Shown one piece after another: positions 1 through 13,035 of a stretch of 64,000 nucleotides of DNA (positions are counted from its first letter, which is position 1; every line of letters begins with the position of its first letter). The stretch is taken from NCBI GenBank assembly GCA_947579665.1, contig CANPUZ010000059.1:248001-312000 (forward strand). The letters run 5' to 3'. A program made the translations under genes and the position numbers. The notes below the pieces were generated by a model. It was not told where the DNA came from. It was given only the letters and a program-made list of their open reading frames with translations, and searched no databases. The DNA is from Sympetrum striolatum. Taxonomy: Eukaryota; Arthropoda; Insecta; Odonata; Libellulidae.

Positions 1-480
1 AAATTACCGAAAAAAGGGACGAAAATGGATAATTTTAGCGAAATTTCAATTTTTTTCCTCTATTTACTCGTTTTTTTTCCTCATTTTATGACGAAATTAC
101 CGAAAAAAGGGACGATAACGGATAATTTTAGCGAAATTTGTATTTTTGTCCTCTATTTACTCGATTTTTTTCCTCATTTTACGACGAAATAACCGAAAAA
201 AGGGACGAAAATGGATAATTTGAGCGAAATTTTTATTTTTTCCTCAATTTACTCGTTTTTTTTCCTCATTTTATGACGAGATTACCGAAAAAAGGAACGA
301 AAACGGATAATTTTAGCGAAATTTCTATTTTTTTCTCTATTTATTCGATTTTCCTCCATTTGCTCGTTTTTTTTTCCTCATTTCATGACGAAATTACCGA
401 TAAAATGGATGAAAACGGATAATTTTAGCGAAATTTTAATTTTTTTCCTCTATTGACTCGATATTTTTCCTCATTTTATG
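1..480 (+). repeat. Type I monomers at the left edge of the window
   Basis: Five monomers that follow the same variant order as about 7519-8180: ATTTCAATTTTTTTCC, then GGGACGATAACGG, then TATTTTTGTCCTC with TTTTACGACGAAATAACC, then GGATAATTTGAGCG, then the expanded 110 bp monomer. This is therefore a relative of the left part of the 2,807 bp unit. The array runs off the left end of the window. Confidence 0.85.
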
Positions 481-1790
481 ACGTAAGTACCGAAAAAAGG
501 GATGAAAACGGATAATTTTTGCGAAATTTCTATTTTTTCCTCTATTTACCCGTTTTTTTCCACATTTTATGGCGAAATTACCGAAAAAAGGGACGAAAAT
601 GGATAATTTTAGCGAAATTTTTATTTTTTCCTCAATTTACTCGTTTTTTTTCCTCATTTTATGACGAAATTACCAAAAAAAGGAACGAAAACGGATAATT
701 TTAGCGAAATTTCTATTTTTTTCTCTATTTATTCGATTTTCCTCTATTTACTCGTTTTTTTTCCTCATTTTATAACGAAATTACAGATAAAATGGACGAA
801 AAGGGATAATTTTAGCGAAATTTTTATTTTTTTCCTCAATTTACTCGTTTTTCTTCATCATTTTATCACGAAATAACCAAAAAAAGGGACGACAACGAAT
901 AATTTTAACGAAATTTCTATTTTTTTCCTTTATTTACTCGATTTTTTTTCCACATTTTATGTCGAAATTACCGAATAAAGGGACAAAAACGGATAATTTT
1001 AGCGAAATTTTAATTTTTTTCCTCTATTTACTCGATATTTTTCCTCATTTTATGAAGTGATTACCGAAAAAAGGGATGAAAACGGATAATTTTAGTGAAA
1101 TTTCAATTTTTTTCTCTATTTACTCGTTTTTTTCCTACTTTTATGGCGAAATTACCGAAAAAAGGGACGAAAACGGATAATTATAGCGAAATTTTTATTT
1201 TATTCCTCAATTTACTCGCTTTTTTTTCCTCAATTTTTGACGAAATTACCGAAAAAAGGGACGAAAACGGATAATTTTAGCGAAACTTCTCTTTTTTACT
1301 CTATTTACTCGTTTTTCTTCCTCATTTTATGACGAAATTACCGAAAAAAGGGACGAAAACGGATAATTTTAGCGAAATTTCTATTATTTCCTCAATTTAC
1401 TCGTTTTCTTCATCATTTTATCACGAAATTACCGAAAAAAGGGACGAAAACGGATAATTTTAGCGATATTTTTAATTTTTTCCTCTATTTACTCGATTTT
1501 TTTCTTCATTTTATGACGAAATTACCGAAAAAAGGGACGAAAACGGATAATTTTAGCGAAACTTCTCTTTTTTACTCTATTTACTCGTTTTTCTTCCTCA
1601 TTTTATCACGAAATTACCGAAAAAAGGGACGAAAACGGATAATTTTATCGAAATTACTATTTTTTTCCTCTAATTGCTCGTTTTTTTTCTTCATTTTATC
1701 ACGAAATTACCGAAAAAAGGGACGAAATCGGATAATTTTAGCGAAATTTCTATTTTTTCCTCTATTTACCCGTTTTTTCCTCATTTTATG
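481..1790 (+). repeat. 1,310 bp higher-order block, copy 1
   Basis: About 14 monomers that begin at the rare variant ACGTAAGTACCG (481) and are repeated directly 1,310 bp downstream. Shared diagnostics include TTTTATGGCGAAATTACC (560/1870), the expanded monomer near 723/2033, CCGAATAAAGGG (971/2281) and GAAACTTCTCTTTTTTAC (1282/2593). Confidence 0.9.
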
Positions 1791-3007
1791 ACGTAAGTAC
1801 CGAAAAAAGGGATGAAAACGGATAATTTTTGCGAAATTTCTATTTTTTCCTCTATTTACCCGTTTTTTTCCACATTTTATGGCGAAATTACCGAAAAAAG
1901 GGACGAAAATGGATAATTTTAGCGAAATTTTTATTTTTTCCTCAATTTACTCGTTTTTTTTCCTCATTTTATGACGAAATTACCAAAAAAAGGAACGAAA
2001 ACGGATAATTTTAGCGAAATTTCTATTTTTTTCTCTATTTATTCGATTTTCCTCTATTTACTCGTTTTTTTTCCTCATTTTATAACGAAATTACAGATAA
2101 AATGGACGAAAAGGGATAATTTTAGCGAAATTTTTATTTTTTTCCTCAATTTACTCGTTTTTCTTCATCATTTTATCACGAAATAACCAAAAAAAGGGAC
2201 GACAACGAATAATTTTAACGAAATTTCTATTTTTTTCCTTTATTTACTCGATTTTTTTTCCACATTTTATGTCGAAATTACCGAATAAAGGGAAAAAAAC
2301 GGATAATTTTAGCGAAATTTTAATTTTTTTCCTCTATTTACTCGATATTTTTCCTCATTTTATGAAGTGATTACCGAAAAAAGGGATGAAAACGGATAAT
2401 TTTAGTGAAATTTCAATTTTTTTCTCTATTTACTCGTTTTTTTTCCTACTTTTATGGCGAAATTACCGAAAAAAGGGACGAAAACGGATAATTATAGCGA
2501 AATTTTTATTTTATTCCTCAATTTACTCGCTTTTTTTTCCTCAATTTTTGACGAAATTACCGAAAAAAGGGACGAAAACGGATAATTTTAGCGAAACTTC
2601 TCTTTTTTACTCTATTTACTCGTTTTTCTTCCTCATTTTATGACGAAATTACCGAAAAAAGGGACGAAAACGGATAATTTTAGCGAAATTTCTATTATTT
2701 CCTCAATTTACTCGTTTTCTTCATCATTTTATCACGAAATTACCGAAAAAAGGGACGAAAACGGATAATTTTAGCGATATTTTTAATTTTTTCCTCTATT
2801 TACTCGATTTTTTTCTTCATTTTATGACGAAATTACCGAAAAAAGGGACGAAAACGGATAATTTTAGCGAAACTTCTCTTTTTTACTCTATTTACTCGTT
2901 TTTCTTCCTCATTTTATCACGAAATTACCGAAAAAAGGGACGAAATCGGATAATTTTAGCGAAATTTCTATTTTTTCCTCTATTTACCCGTTTTTTCCTC
3001 ATTTTAT
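1791..3007 (+). repeat. 1,310 bp higher-order block, copy 2 (one monomer missing)
   Basis: A direct tandem copy of 481-1790. Differences seen: GGGACAAAAAC becomes GGGAAAAAAAC near 2291, one extra T near 2440 that shifts the offset to 1,311, and loss of one ~93 bp monomer equivalent to about 1607-1699 of copy 1. The high identity points to a recent duplication followed by a one-monomer deletion. Confidence 0.9.
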
Positions 3008-4450
3008 GACTAAATTACCGAAAAAAGGGCCGAAAACGGATAATTTTAGCGAAATTTCTATATTTTCCTTTATTTACTCCATTTTTTCTCATTTTATGAC
3101 GAAATTACCGAAAAAAGGGTCGATATCGGATAATTTTAGCGAAATTTCTATTTTTTCCTCTATTTACTCGTCCTTTTTCCTCATATTATGACGAAATAAC
3201 CGAAAAAATGGCCGAAAACGGATAATTTTAGCGAAATTTTTATTTTTTTTTCCTCTATTTACTCGTTTTTTTTCCTTATTTTATGACGATTTTACCAAAA
3301 AAGGGACGAAAACGGATAATTTTAGCGAAATTTCTATTTTTTCCTCTATTAACTCGTTTTTTCCTTATCTTATGACGAAATTACCGAAAAAAGGGACGAA
3401 AACGGATAATTTTAGCGAAATTTCTATTTTTTCCTCAATTTGCTCGTTTTTTTTCCTCATTTTATGAAGAAATTACCGAAAAAAGGGACGAAAAAGGATA
3501 ATTTTAGCGAAATTTTTATTTTTCTTCCTCAATTTACTCGTTTTTTTTCATCATTTTATGACGAAATTACCGTTAAAAGGGACGAAAACGGAGAATTTTA
3601 GCGAAATTTTTATTTTTTTCCTCAATTAACTAATTTTTCTTCATCATTTTGTGACGAAATTACCGAAAAAAGGGACAAAAACGGATAATTTTAGCGAAAT
3701 TTCTATTTTTTTCCTCCATTTGCTCGTTTTTTTTCTTCATTTTATGACGAAATTACCGTAAAATGGGACAAAAACGGATAATTTTAACGAAATTTCTATT
3801 TTTTTCTTCTATTTACTCGTTTTTTTCCTCATTTCATGACGAAATTACCGAAACAATGGACGAAAACGGATAATTTTAGCGAAATTTTTATTTTTTTCCT
3901 CAATTTACTAGTTTTCCTTCATCATTTTATCACGAAATTACCGAAAAAAACGGACGAAAACGGATAATTTTAACGAAATTTTAATTTTTTTCTCTATTTA
4001 CTCGTTTTTTTCCTCATTTCATGACGAAATTACGAAAAAAGGAACGAAAACGGATAATTTTAGCGAAATTTCTATTTTTTTCCTCTATATGCTCGATTTT
4101 TTCTTCATTTCATGACGAAATTACCGGAAAAAGGGACGAAAACGGATAATTTTAGCGAAATTTTTATTTTTTTTCTCAATTTACTCGTTTTTCTTCATCA
4201 TTTTATCACGAATTTATCGAAAAAAGGGACGAAAACGGATAATTTTAACGAAATTTCTATTATTTTCCTCTATTTACTCGATTTTTTTCCACATTTTATG
4301 ACGAAATTACCGAATAAAGGGACGAAAACGGATATTTTAGCGAAATTTTTATTTTTTTCCTCAATTTACTATTTTTTCTTCATCATTATATCAGGAAATT
4401 ACCAAAAAATTGGACGAAAACGGTAAATTTTAGCGAAATTTTTAATTTTT
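2820..4450 (+). repeat. Block paralogous to about 21.6-23.2 kb
   Basis: The order of variant monomers (GGGACGAAATCGG, GACTAAATTACC with GGGCCG, ACTCCATTTTTTCTC with GTCGATATCGG, TTCCTTATCTTATGACG, ATGAAGAAATTACC with AAAAAGG, ACTAATTTTTCTTC, ACCGGAAAAAGGG) is the same as in the later region, at an offset of about 18.8 kb. The copies have diverged by substitutions and one-monomer indels. This is an old block duplication. Confidence 0.75.
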
Positions 4451-4860
4451 TCCTCTATTTACTCGATTATTTTCCTCATTTTATGACGTAATTACCAAAA
4501 AAAATGATGAAAACAGATAATTTTAGCGAAATATCTATTTTTTCCTCTATTTACCCGTTTTTTTCCTCATTTTCTGACTAAATTACCGAAAAAAGGGCCG
4601 AAAACGGATAATTTTTGCGAAATTTCTATATTTTCCTTTATTTACTCCATTTTTTCTCATTTTATGACGAAATTACCGAAAAAAGGGTCGATATCGGATA
4701 ATTTTAGCGAAATTTCTATTTTTTCCTCTATTTACTCGTCCTTTTACCACATTTTATGACGAAATTACCGAAAAAATGGCTGAAAACGGATAATTTTCGC
4801 GAAATTTCTATTTTTTCCTCTATTTATTCCTTTTTTTTTCCTCATTTTATGAAGAAATTA
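3955..4860 (+). repeat. Diverged ~1.0-1.1 kb duplication, copy 1 (approximate ends)
   Basis: Shares with about 5057-5965 the marker order ACGAAATTACGAAAAAAGG, TATTATTTTCC, CCGAATAAAGGG with GGATATTTTAGCG, ATCAGGAAATTACC, AAAAATGATGAAAACAG, TTTTCTGACTAAATTACC and GTCGATATCGG. Offsets change from about 1,102 to 1,011 to 1,104 because single monomers are lost or gained between copies. Confidence 0.7.
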
Positions 4861-5056
4861 CCGAAAAAAGGGACGAAAAAGGATAATTTTAGCGAAATTT
4901 TTATTTTTTTTCCTCAATTTACTCGTTTTTCTTCATCATTTTATCACGAAATTACCGAAAAAAGGGACGATAACGGATAATTCTAGCGAAATTTCTATTT
5001 TTTCCTCAACTCGTTTTTTTTCCTCATTTTATGTCGAAATTACCGTAAAAACGGAC

Positions 5057-5965
5057 GAAAACGGATAATTTTAACGAAATTTTATTTTTTTTCCTCTATT
5101 TACTCGTTTTTTTCCTCATTTCATGACGAAATTACGAAAAAAGGGACGAAAACGGATAATTTTAGCGAAATTTTTATTTTTTTTCTCAATTTACTCGTTT
5201 TTCTTCATCATTTTATCACGAAATTATCGAAAAAAGGGACGAAAACGGATAATTTTAACGAAATTTCTATTATTTTCCTCTATTTACTCGATTTTTTTTC
5301 CACATTTTATGACGAAATTACCGAATAAAGGGACGAAAACGGATATTTTAGCGAAATTATTATTTTTTTCCTCAATTTACTATTTTTTCCTCATCATTTT
5401 ATCAGGAAATTACCGAAAAAATGGACGAAAACGGTAAATTTTAGCGAAATTTTTAATTTTTTCCTCTATTTACTCGATTATTTTCCTCATTTTATGACGT
5501 AATTAACAAAAAAAATGATGAAAACAGATAATTTTAGCGAAATATCTATTTTTTCCTCTATTTACTCTTTTTTTTCCTCATTTTATGACGAAATTACCGA
5601 AAAAAGGATCGAAAACGGATAATTTTAGCGAAATTTCTATTTTTTCCTCTATTTACCCGTTTTTTTCCTCATTTTCTGACTAAATTACCGAAAAAAGGGC
5701 CGAAAACGGATCATTTTTGCGAAATTTCTATATTTTCCTTTATTTACTCCATTTTTTCTCATTTTATGACGAAATTACCAAAAAAAGGGTCGATATCGGA
5801 TAATTTTAGCGAAATTTCTAGTTTTTCCTCTATTTACTCGTCCTTTTACCACATTTTATGACGAAATTACCGTTAAAATGGATGAAAACGGATAATTTTC
5901 GCGAAATTTCTATTTTTTCCTCTAATTACTCCTTTTTTTTCCTCATTATATGACGAAATTACAGA
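5057..5965 (+). repeat. Diverged ~1.0-1.1 kb duplication, copy 2 (approximate ends)
   Basis: Second copy of about 3955-4860, with the same unusual monomers in the same order. It has one monomer fewer near 5150 and one more near 5580-5660 than the first copy. Confidence 0.7.
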
Positions 5966-6719
5966 AAAAAGGGCCGAAACGGATAATTTAATGAAATTTT
6001 TATTTTTTTTTTCCACTATTTACTCGTTTTTTTTCCTCATTTTATGACGATTTTACCAAAAAAAGGGACGAAAACGGATAATATTACCGAAATTTCTATT
6101 TTTTCCTCTATTTACTCGTTTTTTCCTCATTTTGTGACGAAATTACCGAAAAAAGGGACGAAAACGGATAATTTTAGCGAAATTTCTATTTTTTCCTCAA
6201 TTTGCTCGTTTTTTTTCCTCATTTTATGAAGAAATTACCGAAAAAAGGGACGAAAAAGGATAATTTTAGCGAAATTTTAATTTTTATCTTCAATTTACTC
6301 GTTTTCTTCATCATTTTATCACGAAATTACCGAAAAAAGGGACGAAAACGGAAAATTTTAGCGAAATTTCTATTTTTTTCCTCAAATTTACTCGTTTTTT
6401 CCTCATTTTATGACGGAATTACCGAAAAAAGGGACGAAAACGGATAATTTTAGCGAAATTTCTATTTTTTCCACTATTTACTCGTTGTCCTTCCTCATTT
6501 TATATCGAAATTACCGAAAAAAGGGTCGAAAGCGGATAATTATATCGAAATTTGTATTTTTTTCCTCTATTTACTCGTTTGTTTCCTCATTTCATGACGA
6601 AATTACCGAAAAAAGGGTTGAAAATGTATAATTTTAGCGAAATTTCAATTTTTTTCCTCCATTTGCTCGTTTTTTTTCTTCAATTTATGACGAAATTACC
6701 GTAAAAAGGGACGAAAACG
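5966..6719 (+). repeat. Type I monomers without a clear block partner next to them
   Basis: About eight monomers. Parts resemble 20.1-21.3 kb (ATGACGATTTTACC, ATGAAGAAATTACC with AAAAAGG, ATGACGGAATTACC) and 9.7-9.95 kb (ACGGAATTACC, then GGGTCGAAAGCGG). No gene seen. Confidence 0.7.
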
Positions 6720-7380
6720 GAGATTTTTAACGAAATTTTTATTTTTTTCCTCAATTTACTCGTTTTTCTTCATCATTTTATCACGAAATTACCGAAAAAA
6801 GGGACGAAAACGGATAATTTTAACGAAATTTCTATTTTTTTCCTGTATTTACTCGATTTTTTCCACATTTTATGACGAAATTACCAAATAAAGGGACGAA
6901 AAAACGGATAATTTTTGCGAAATTTTTATATTTTTCCTCAATTTACTATTTTTTCTTCATCATTTTATCACGAAATTACCGAAAAAAGGGACGAAAACGG
7001 ATACTTTTAGCGAAATTTCTATTTTTTCTTCAACTCGTTTTTTTTCCTCATTTAAGACGAAATTACCGAATAAAGGGACGAAAACGGATAATTTTAGCGA
7101 AATTTTTATTTTTTTCCTCAATTTACTCGTTTATTTTCCTCATTTTATAACAAAATTACCGAAAAAAGGGTCGAAAACGGATAATTTTAGCAAATTTTCT
7201 ATTTTTTCCCCAATTTACTGGTTTTTTTCCGCATTTTATCACGAAGTTACCGAAAAAAGGGACGAAAACGGATAATTTAAGCGAAATTTTTATTTTTCTC
7301 CTTCATTTGTTCTTTTTTCCATCATTTTATGACGAAATTACCGAAAAAAGGGACGAAAACGGATAATTTTAGCGAAATTT
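6720..7380 (+). repeat. Block repeated at 12976-13730, copy 1
   Basis: About seven monomers. The variant ATTACCAAATAAAGGG with AAAAAACGG at 6880-6910 recurs at 13136-13165 (offset 6,256). One extra monomer (GGTACGAAAACGG with GGATATTTTAGCG) is present in the later copy near 13320-13410. This block lies directly before the 2,807 bp unit, and its copy lies directly before that unit's third relative, so the two were probably carried together. Confidence 0.8.
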
Positions 7381-10187
7381 CTATTTTTTCCTCTATTAAC
7401 TCGTTTTTTTCCTCATTTTATATCGAAATTACCGAAAAAAGGGACGAAAACGGATAATTTTATCGAAATTTTTATTTTTTTCCTCTATTTAGTCGTTTTT
7501 TTTCCTCATTTTAAGACGAAATTACCGAAAAAAGGGACGAAAATGGATAATTTTAGCGAAATTTCAATTTTTTTCCTCTATTTACTCGTTTTTTTCCCTC
7601 ATTTTATGACGAAATTACCGAAAAAAGGGACGATAACGGATAATTTTAGCGAAATCTGTATTTTTGTCCTCTATTTACTCGATTTTTTTCCTCATTTTAC
7701 GACGAAATAACCGAAAAAAGGGACGAAAATGGATAATTTGAGCGAAATTTTTATTTTTTTCCTCAATTTACTCGTTTTTCTTCATCATTTTATCATGAAA
7801 TTACCGAAAAAATGGACAAAATGGATAATTTTAGCGAAATATTTATTTTTTTCCTCAATTTACTCGTTTTTTTTTCCTCATTTTATGACGAGATTACCGA
7901 AAAAAGGAACGAAAACGGATAATTTTAGTGAAATTTCTATTTTTTTCTCTATTTATTCGATTTTCCTCTATTTACTCGTTTTTTTTCCTCATTTTATGAC
8001 GAAATTACCGAAAAAAGGGACGAAAACGGATAATCTTAGCGAAATTTCTATATTTTCCTCAATTTGCTCGTTTTTTTTCCTCATTTTATTACGGAATTAC
8101 CGATAAAATGGATGAAAACGGATAATTTTAGCGAAATTTTAATTTTTTTCCTCTATTTACTCGATATTTTTCCTCATTTTATGACGTAATTACCGAAAAA
8201 AGGGATGAAAACGGATGATTTTTGCGAAATTTCTATTTTTTCCTCTATTTACCCGTTTTTTTCAAACATTTTATGGCGAAATTACCGAAAAAAGGGACAT
8301 AAATGGATAATTTTAGCAAAATTTTTATTTTTTCCTCAATTTACTCGTTTTTTTTCCTCATTTTATGACGAAATTACCAAAAAAAGGAACGAAAATGGAT
8401 AATTTTAGCGAAATTTCTATTTTTTTCTCTATTTATTCGATTTTCCTCTATTTACTCGTTTTTTTTTCTCATTTTATGACGAAATTACAGATAAAATGGA
8501 CGAAAAGGGATAATTTTAGCGAAATTTTTATTTTTTTCCTCAATTTACTCGTTTTTCTTCATCATTTTATCACGAAATTAACAAAAAAAGGGACGACAAC
8601 GGATAATTTTAACGAAATTTCTATTTTTTTCCTTTATTTACTCGATTTTTTTTCCACATTTTATGACGAAATTACCGAATAAAGGGACAAAAACGGATAA
8701 TTTTAGCGAAATTTTAATTTTTTTCCTCTATTTACTCGATATTATTCCTCATTTTATGAAGTAATTACCGAAAAAAGGGATGAAAACGGATAATTTTAGT
8801 GAAATTTCAATTTTTTTCTCTATTTACTCGTTTTTTTCCTACTTTTATGGCGAAATTACCGAAAAAAGGGACGAAAACGGTTAATTATAGCGAAATTTTT
8901 ATTTTATTCCTCAATTTACTCGCTTTTTTTTCCTCAATTTTTGACGAAATTACCGAAAAAAGGGACGAAAACGGATAATTGTAGCGAAACTTCTCTTTTT
9001 TACTCTATTTATTCGTTTTTCTTCCTCATTTTATGACGAAATTACCGAAAAAAGGGATGAAAACGGATAATTTTAGCGAAATTTCTATTTTTTCCTCAAT
9101 TTACTCGTTTTCTTCATCATTTTATCACGAAATTACCGAAAAAAGGGACGTAAACGGAAAATTTTATCAAAATTTTTATTTTTTTCCTCAATTTACTCGT
9201 TTTTTCCTCATTTTATGACGAAATTACCAAAAAAGGGACGGTAACGGATAATTTTAGCGAAATTTTTATTTTTTCCTTCAATTTATTCGTTTTTTTTCCT
9301 CATTTTATGACGGAATTACCAAAAAAAGGGACGGTAACGGATAATTTTAGTGAAATTTCTATTTTTTCCTCTATTTACTCATTTTTTTTCCTCATTTAAT
9401 GTCGAAATTACCGAAAAAAGGAACGAAAACGGATAATTTAATCGAAATTTTTATTTTTTCCTCTATTTGCTCGTTTTTTTTTTCATTTGATGACGAAATT
9501 ACCGAAAAAAGGGACGAAAACGGATAATTTTAGCGAAATTTCTATTTTTTTCCTCTATTTGCTTGTTTTTTTTTCTTCATTATATGACGAAATTTCCGAA
9601 AAAAGGGACGAAAACGGATAATTTTTGCGAAATTTTTATTTTTTTCTTCAATTTACTCGTTTTCTTCATCATTTTATCACGAAATAACCGAAAAAAGGGA
9701 CGAAAACGGAAAATTTTAGCGAAATTTCTATTTTTTTCCTCAAATTTACTCGTTTTTTCCTCATTTTATGACGGAATTACCGAAAAAAGGGACGAAAACG
9801 GATAATTTTAGCGAAATTTCTATTTTTTCCACTATTTACTCGTTGTCTTTCCTCATTTTATATCGAAATTACCGAAAAAAGGGTCGAAAGCGGATAATTA
9901 TATCGAAATTTGTAATTTTTTCCTCTATTTACTCGTTTTTTTCCTCATTTCATGACGAAATTACCGAAAAAAGGGATGAAAACGGATAATTTTTGCGAAA
10001 TTTCTATTTTTTCCTCTATTTACCCGTTTTTTTCCAGATTTTATGGCGAAATTACAGATAAAATGGACGAAAAGGGATAATTTTAGCGAAATTTTTATTT
10101 TTTTCCTCAATTTACTCGTTTTTCTTCATCATTTTATCACGAAATTACCGAAAAAAGGGACGACAGCGGATAATTTTAACGAAATTT
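7381..10187 (+). repeat. 2,807 bp higher-order unit, copy 1
   Basis: About 30 monomers, repeated directly from 10188. Markers spaced exactly 2,807 bp apart include the CTATTTTTTCCTCTATTAAC junction (7381/10188), GGGATGAAAACGGATGATTT (8200/11007), ACGGTTAATTATAGCG (8877/11684) and GGGTCGAAAGCGG (9880/12687). The unit contains two expanded 110 bp monomers. Confidence 0.93.
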
Positions 10188-12994
10188 CTATTTTTTCCTC
10201 TATTAACTCGTTTTTTTCCTCATTTTATATCGAAATTACCGAAAAAAGGGACGAAAACGGATAATTTTATCGAAATTTTTATTTTTTTCCTCTATTTAGT
10301 CGTTTTTTTTCCTCATTTTAAGACGAAATTACCGAAAAAAGGGACGAAAATGGATAATTTTAGCGAAATTTCAATTTTTTTCCTCTATTTACTCGTTTTT
10401 TTCCCTCATTTTATGACGAAATTACCGAAAAAAGGGACGATAACGGATAATTTTAGCGAAATCTGTATTTTTGTCCTCTATTTACTCGATTTTTTTCCTC
10501 ATTTTACGACGAAATAACCGAAAAAAGGGACGAAAATGGATAATTTGAGCGAAATTTTTATTTTTTTCCTCAATTTACTCGTTTTTCTTCATCATTTTAT
10601 CATGAAATTACCGAAAAAATGGACAAAATGGATAATTTTAGCGAAATATTTATTTTTTTCCTCAATTTACTCGTTTTTTTTCCTCATTTTATGACGAGAT
10701 TACCGAAAAAAGGAACGAAAACGGATAATTTTAGTGAAATTTCTATTTTTTTCTCTATTTATTCGATTTTCCTCTATTTACTCGTTTTTTTTCCTCATTT
10801 TATGACGAAATTACCGAAAAAAGGGACGAAAACGGATAATCTTAGCGAAATTTCTATATTTTCCTCAATTTGCTCGTTTTTTTTTCCTCATTTTATTACG
10901 GAATTACCGATAAAATGGATGAAAACGGATAATTTTAGCGAAATTTTAATTTTTTTCCTCTATTTACTCGATATTTTTCCTCATTTTATGACGTAATTAC
11001 CGAAAAAAGGGATGAAAACGGATGATTTTTGCGAAATTTCTATTTTTTCCTCTATTTACCCGTTTTTTTCAAACATTTTATGGCGAAATTACCGAAAAAA
11101 GGGACATAAATGGATAATTTTAGCAAAATTTTTATTTTTTCCTCAATTTACTCGTTTTTTTTCCTCATTTTATGACGAAATTACCAAAAAAAGGAACGAA
11201 AATGGATAATTTTAGCGAAATTTCTATTTTTTTCTCTATTTATTCGATTTTCCTCTATTTACTCGTTTTTTTTTCTCATTTTATGACGAAATTACAGATA
11301 AAATGGACGAAAAGGGATAATTTTAGCGAAATTTTTATTTTTTTCCTCAATTTACTCGTTTTTCTTCATCATTTTATCACGAAATTAACAAAAAAAGGGA
11401 CGACAACGGATAATTTTAACGAAATTTCTATTTTTTTCCTTTATTTACTCGATTTTTTTTCCACATTTTATGACGAAATTACCGAATAAAGGGACAAAAA
11501 CGGATAATTTTAGCGAAATTTTAATTTTTTTCCTCTATTTACTCGATATTATTCCTCATTTTATGAAGTAATTACCGAAAAAAGGGATGAAAACGGATAA
11601 TTTTAGTGAAATTTCAATTTTTTTCTCTATTTACTCGTTTTTTTCCTACTTTTATGGCGAAATTACCGAAAAAAGGGACGAAAACGGTTAATTATAGCGA
11701 AATTTTTATTTTATTCCTCAATTTACTCGCTTTTTTTTCCTCAATTTTTGACGAAATTACCGAAAAAAGGGACGAAAACGGATAATTGTAGCGAAACTTC
11801 TCTTTTTTACTCTATTTATTCGTTTTTCTTCCTCATTTTATGACGAAATTACCGAAAAAAGGGATGAAAACGGATAATTTTAGCGAAATTTCTATTTTTT
11901 CCTCAATTTACTCGTTTTCTTCATCATTTTATCACGAAATTACCGAAAAAAGGGACGTAAACGGAAAATTTTATCAAAATTTTTATTTTTTTCCTCAATT
12001 TACTCGTTTTTTCCTCATTTTATGACGAAATTACCAAAAAAGGGACGGTAACGGATAATTTTAGCGAAATTTTTATTTTTTCCTTCAATTTATTCGTTTT
12101 TTTTCCTCATTTTATGACGGAATTACCAAAAAAAGGGACGGTAACGGATAATTTTAGTGAAATTTCTATTTTTTCCTCTATTTACTCATTTTTTTTCCTC
12201 ATTTAATGTCGAAATTACCGAAAAAAGGAACGAAAACGGATAATTTAATCGAAATTTTTATTTTTTCCTCTATTTGCTCGTTTTTTTTTTCATTTGATGA
12301 CGAAATTACCGAAAAAAGGGACGAAAACGGATAATTTTAGCGAAATTTCTATTTTTTTCCTCTATTTGCTTGTTTTTTTTTCTTCATTATATGACGAAAT
12401 TTCCGAAAAAAGGGACGAAAACGGATAATTTTTGCGAAATTTTTATTTTTTTCTTCAATTTACTCGTTTTCTTCATCATTTTATCACGAAATAACCGAAA
12501 AAAGGGACGAAAACGGAAAATTTTAGCGAAATTTCTATTTTTTTCCTCAAATTTACTCGTTTTTTCCTCATTTTATGACGGAATTACCGAAAAAAGGGAC
12601 GAAAACGGATAATTTTAGCGAAATTTCTATTTTTTCCACTATTTACTCGTTGTCTTTCCTCATTTTATATCGAAATTACCGAAAAAAGGGTCGAAAGCGG
12701 ATAATTATATCGAAATTTGTAATTTTTTCCTCTATTTACTCGTTTTTTTCCTCATTTCATGACGAAATTACCGAAAAAAGGGATGAAAACGGATAATTTT
12801 TGCGAAATTTCTATTTTTTCCTCTATTTACCCGTTTTTTTCCAGATTTTATGGCGAAATTACAGATAAAATGGACGAAAAGGGATAATTTTAGCGAAATT
12901 TTTATTTTTTTCCTCAATTTACTCGTTTTTCTTCATCATTTTATCACGAAATTACCGAAAAAAGGGACGAAAACGGATAATTTTAACGAAATTT
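10188..12994 (+). repeat. 2,807 bp higher-order unit, copy 2
   Basis: A tandem copy of 7381-10187 and nearly identical to it. Two differences are a T-tract that is one base shorter near 10675 and another one base longer near 10880, which cancel and keep the 2,807 bp offset. After 12994 the sequence leaves the unit at the same point in the monomer where copy 1 joins copy 2. Confidence 0.93.
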
Positions 12995-13035
12995 TTATTT
13001 TTTTCCTCAATTTACTCGTTTTTCTTCATCATTTT
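12943..13035 (+). repeat. Representative type I monomer, subtype B (93 bp)
   Basis: Subtype B is defined by linked variants: ATTTTTATTTTTTTCCTCAA in place of TTCTATTTTTTCCTCTA, then TTTACTCGTTTTTCTTCATC, followed by a monomer that begins ATCACG instead of ATGACG. This copy is followed by another B-start monomer at 13036. The linkage recurs throughout the array, for example near 1410, 6760, 13020, 25270, 40600, 47690 and 60220, so B is a real lineage and not random noise. Confidence 0.85.

Noticed and set aside
3120..3129. CGATATCG palindrome as an operator or binding site
   Set aside because: It is one base-pair-level variant of GACGAAAACGG, spread by block copying and absent from the right quarter. 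Palindromy alone does not support a regulatory role.
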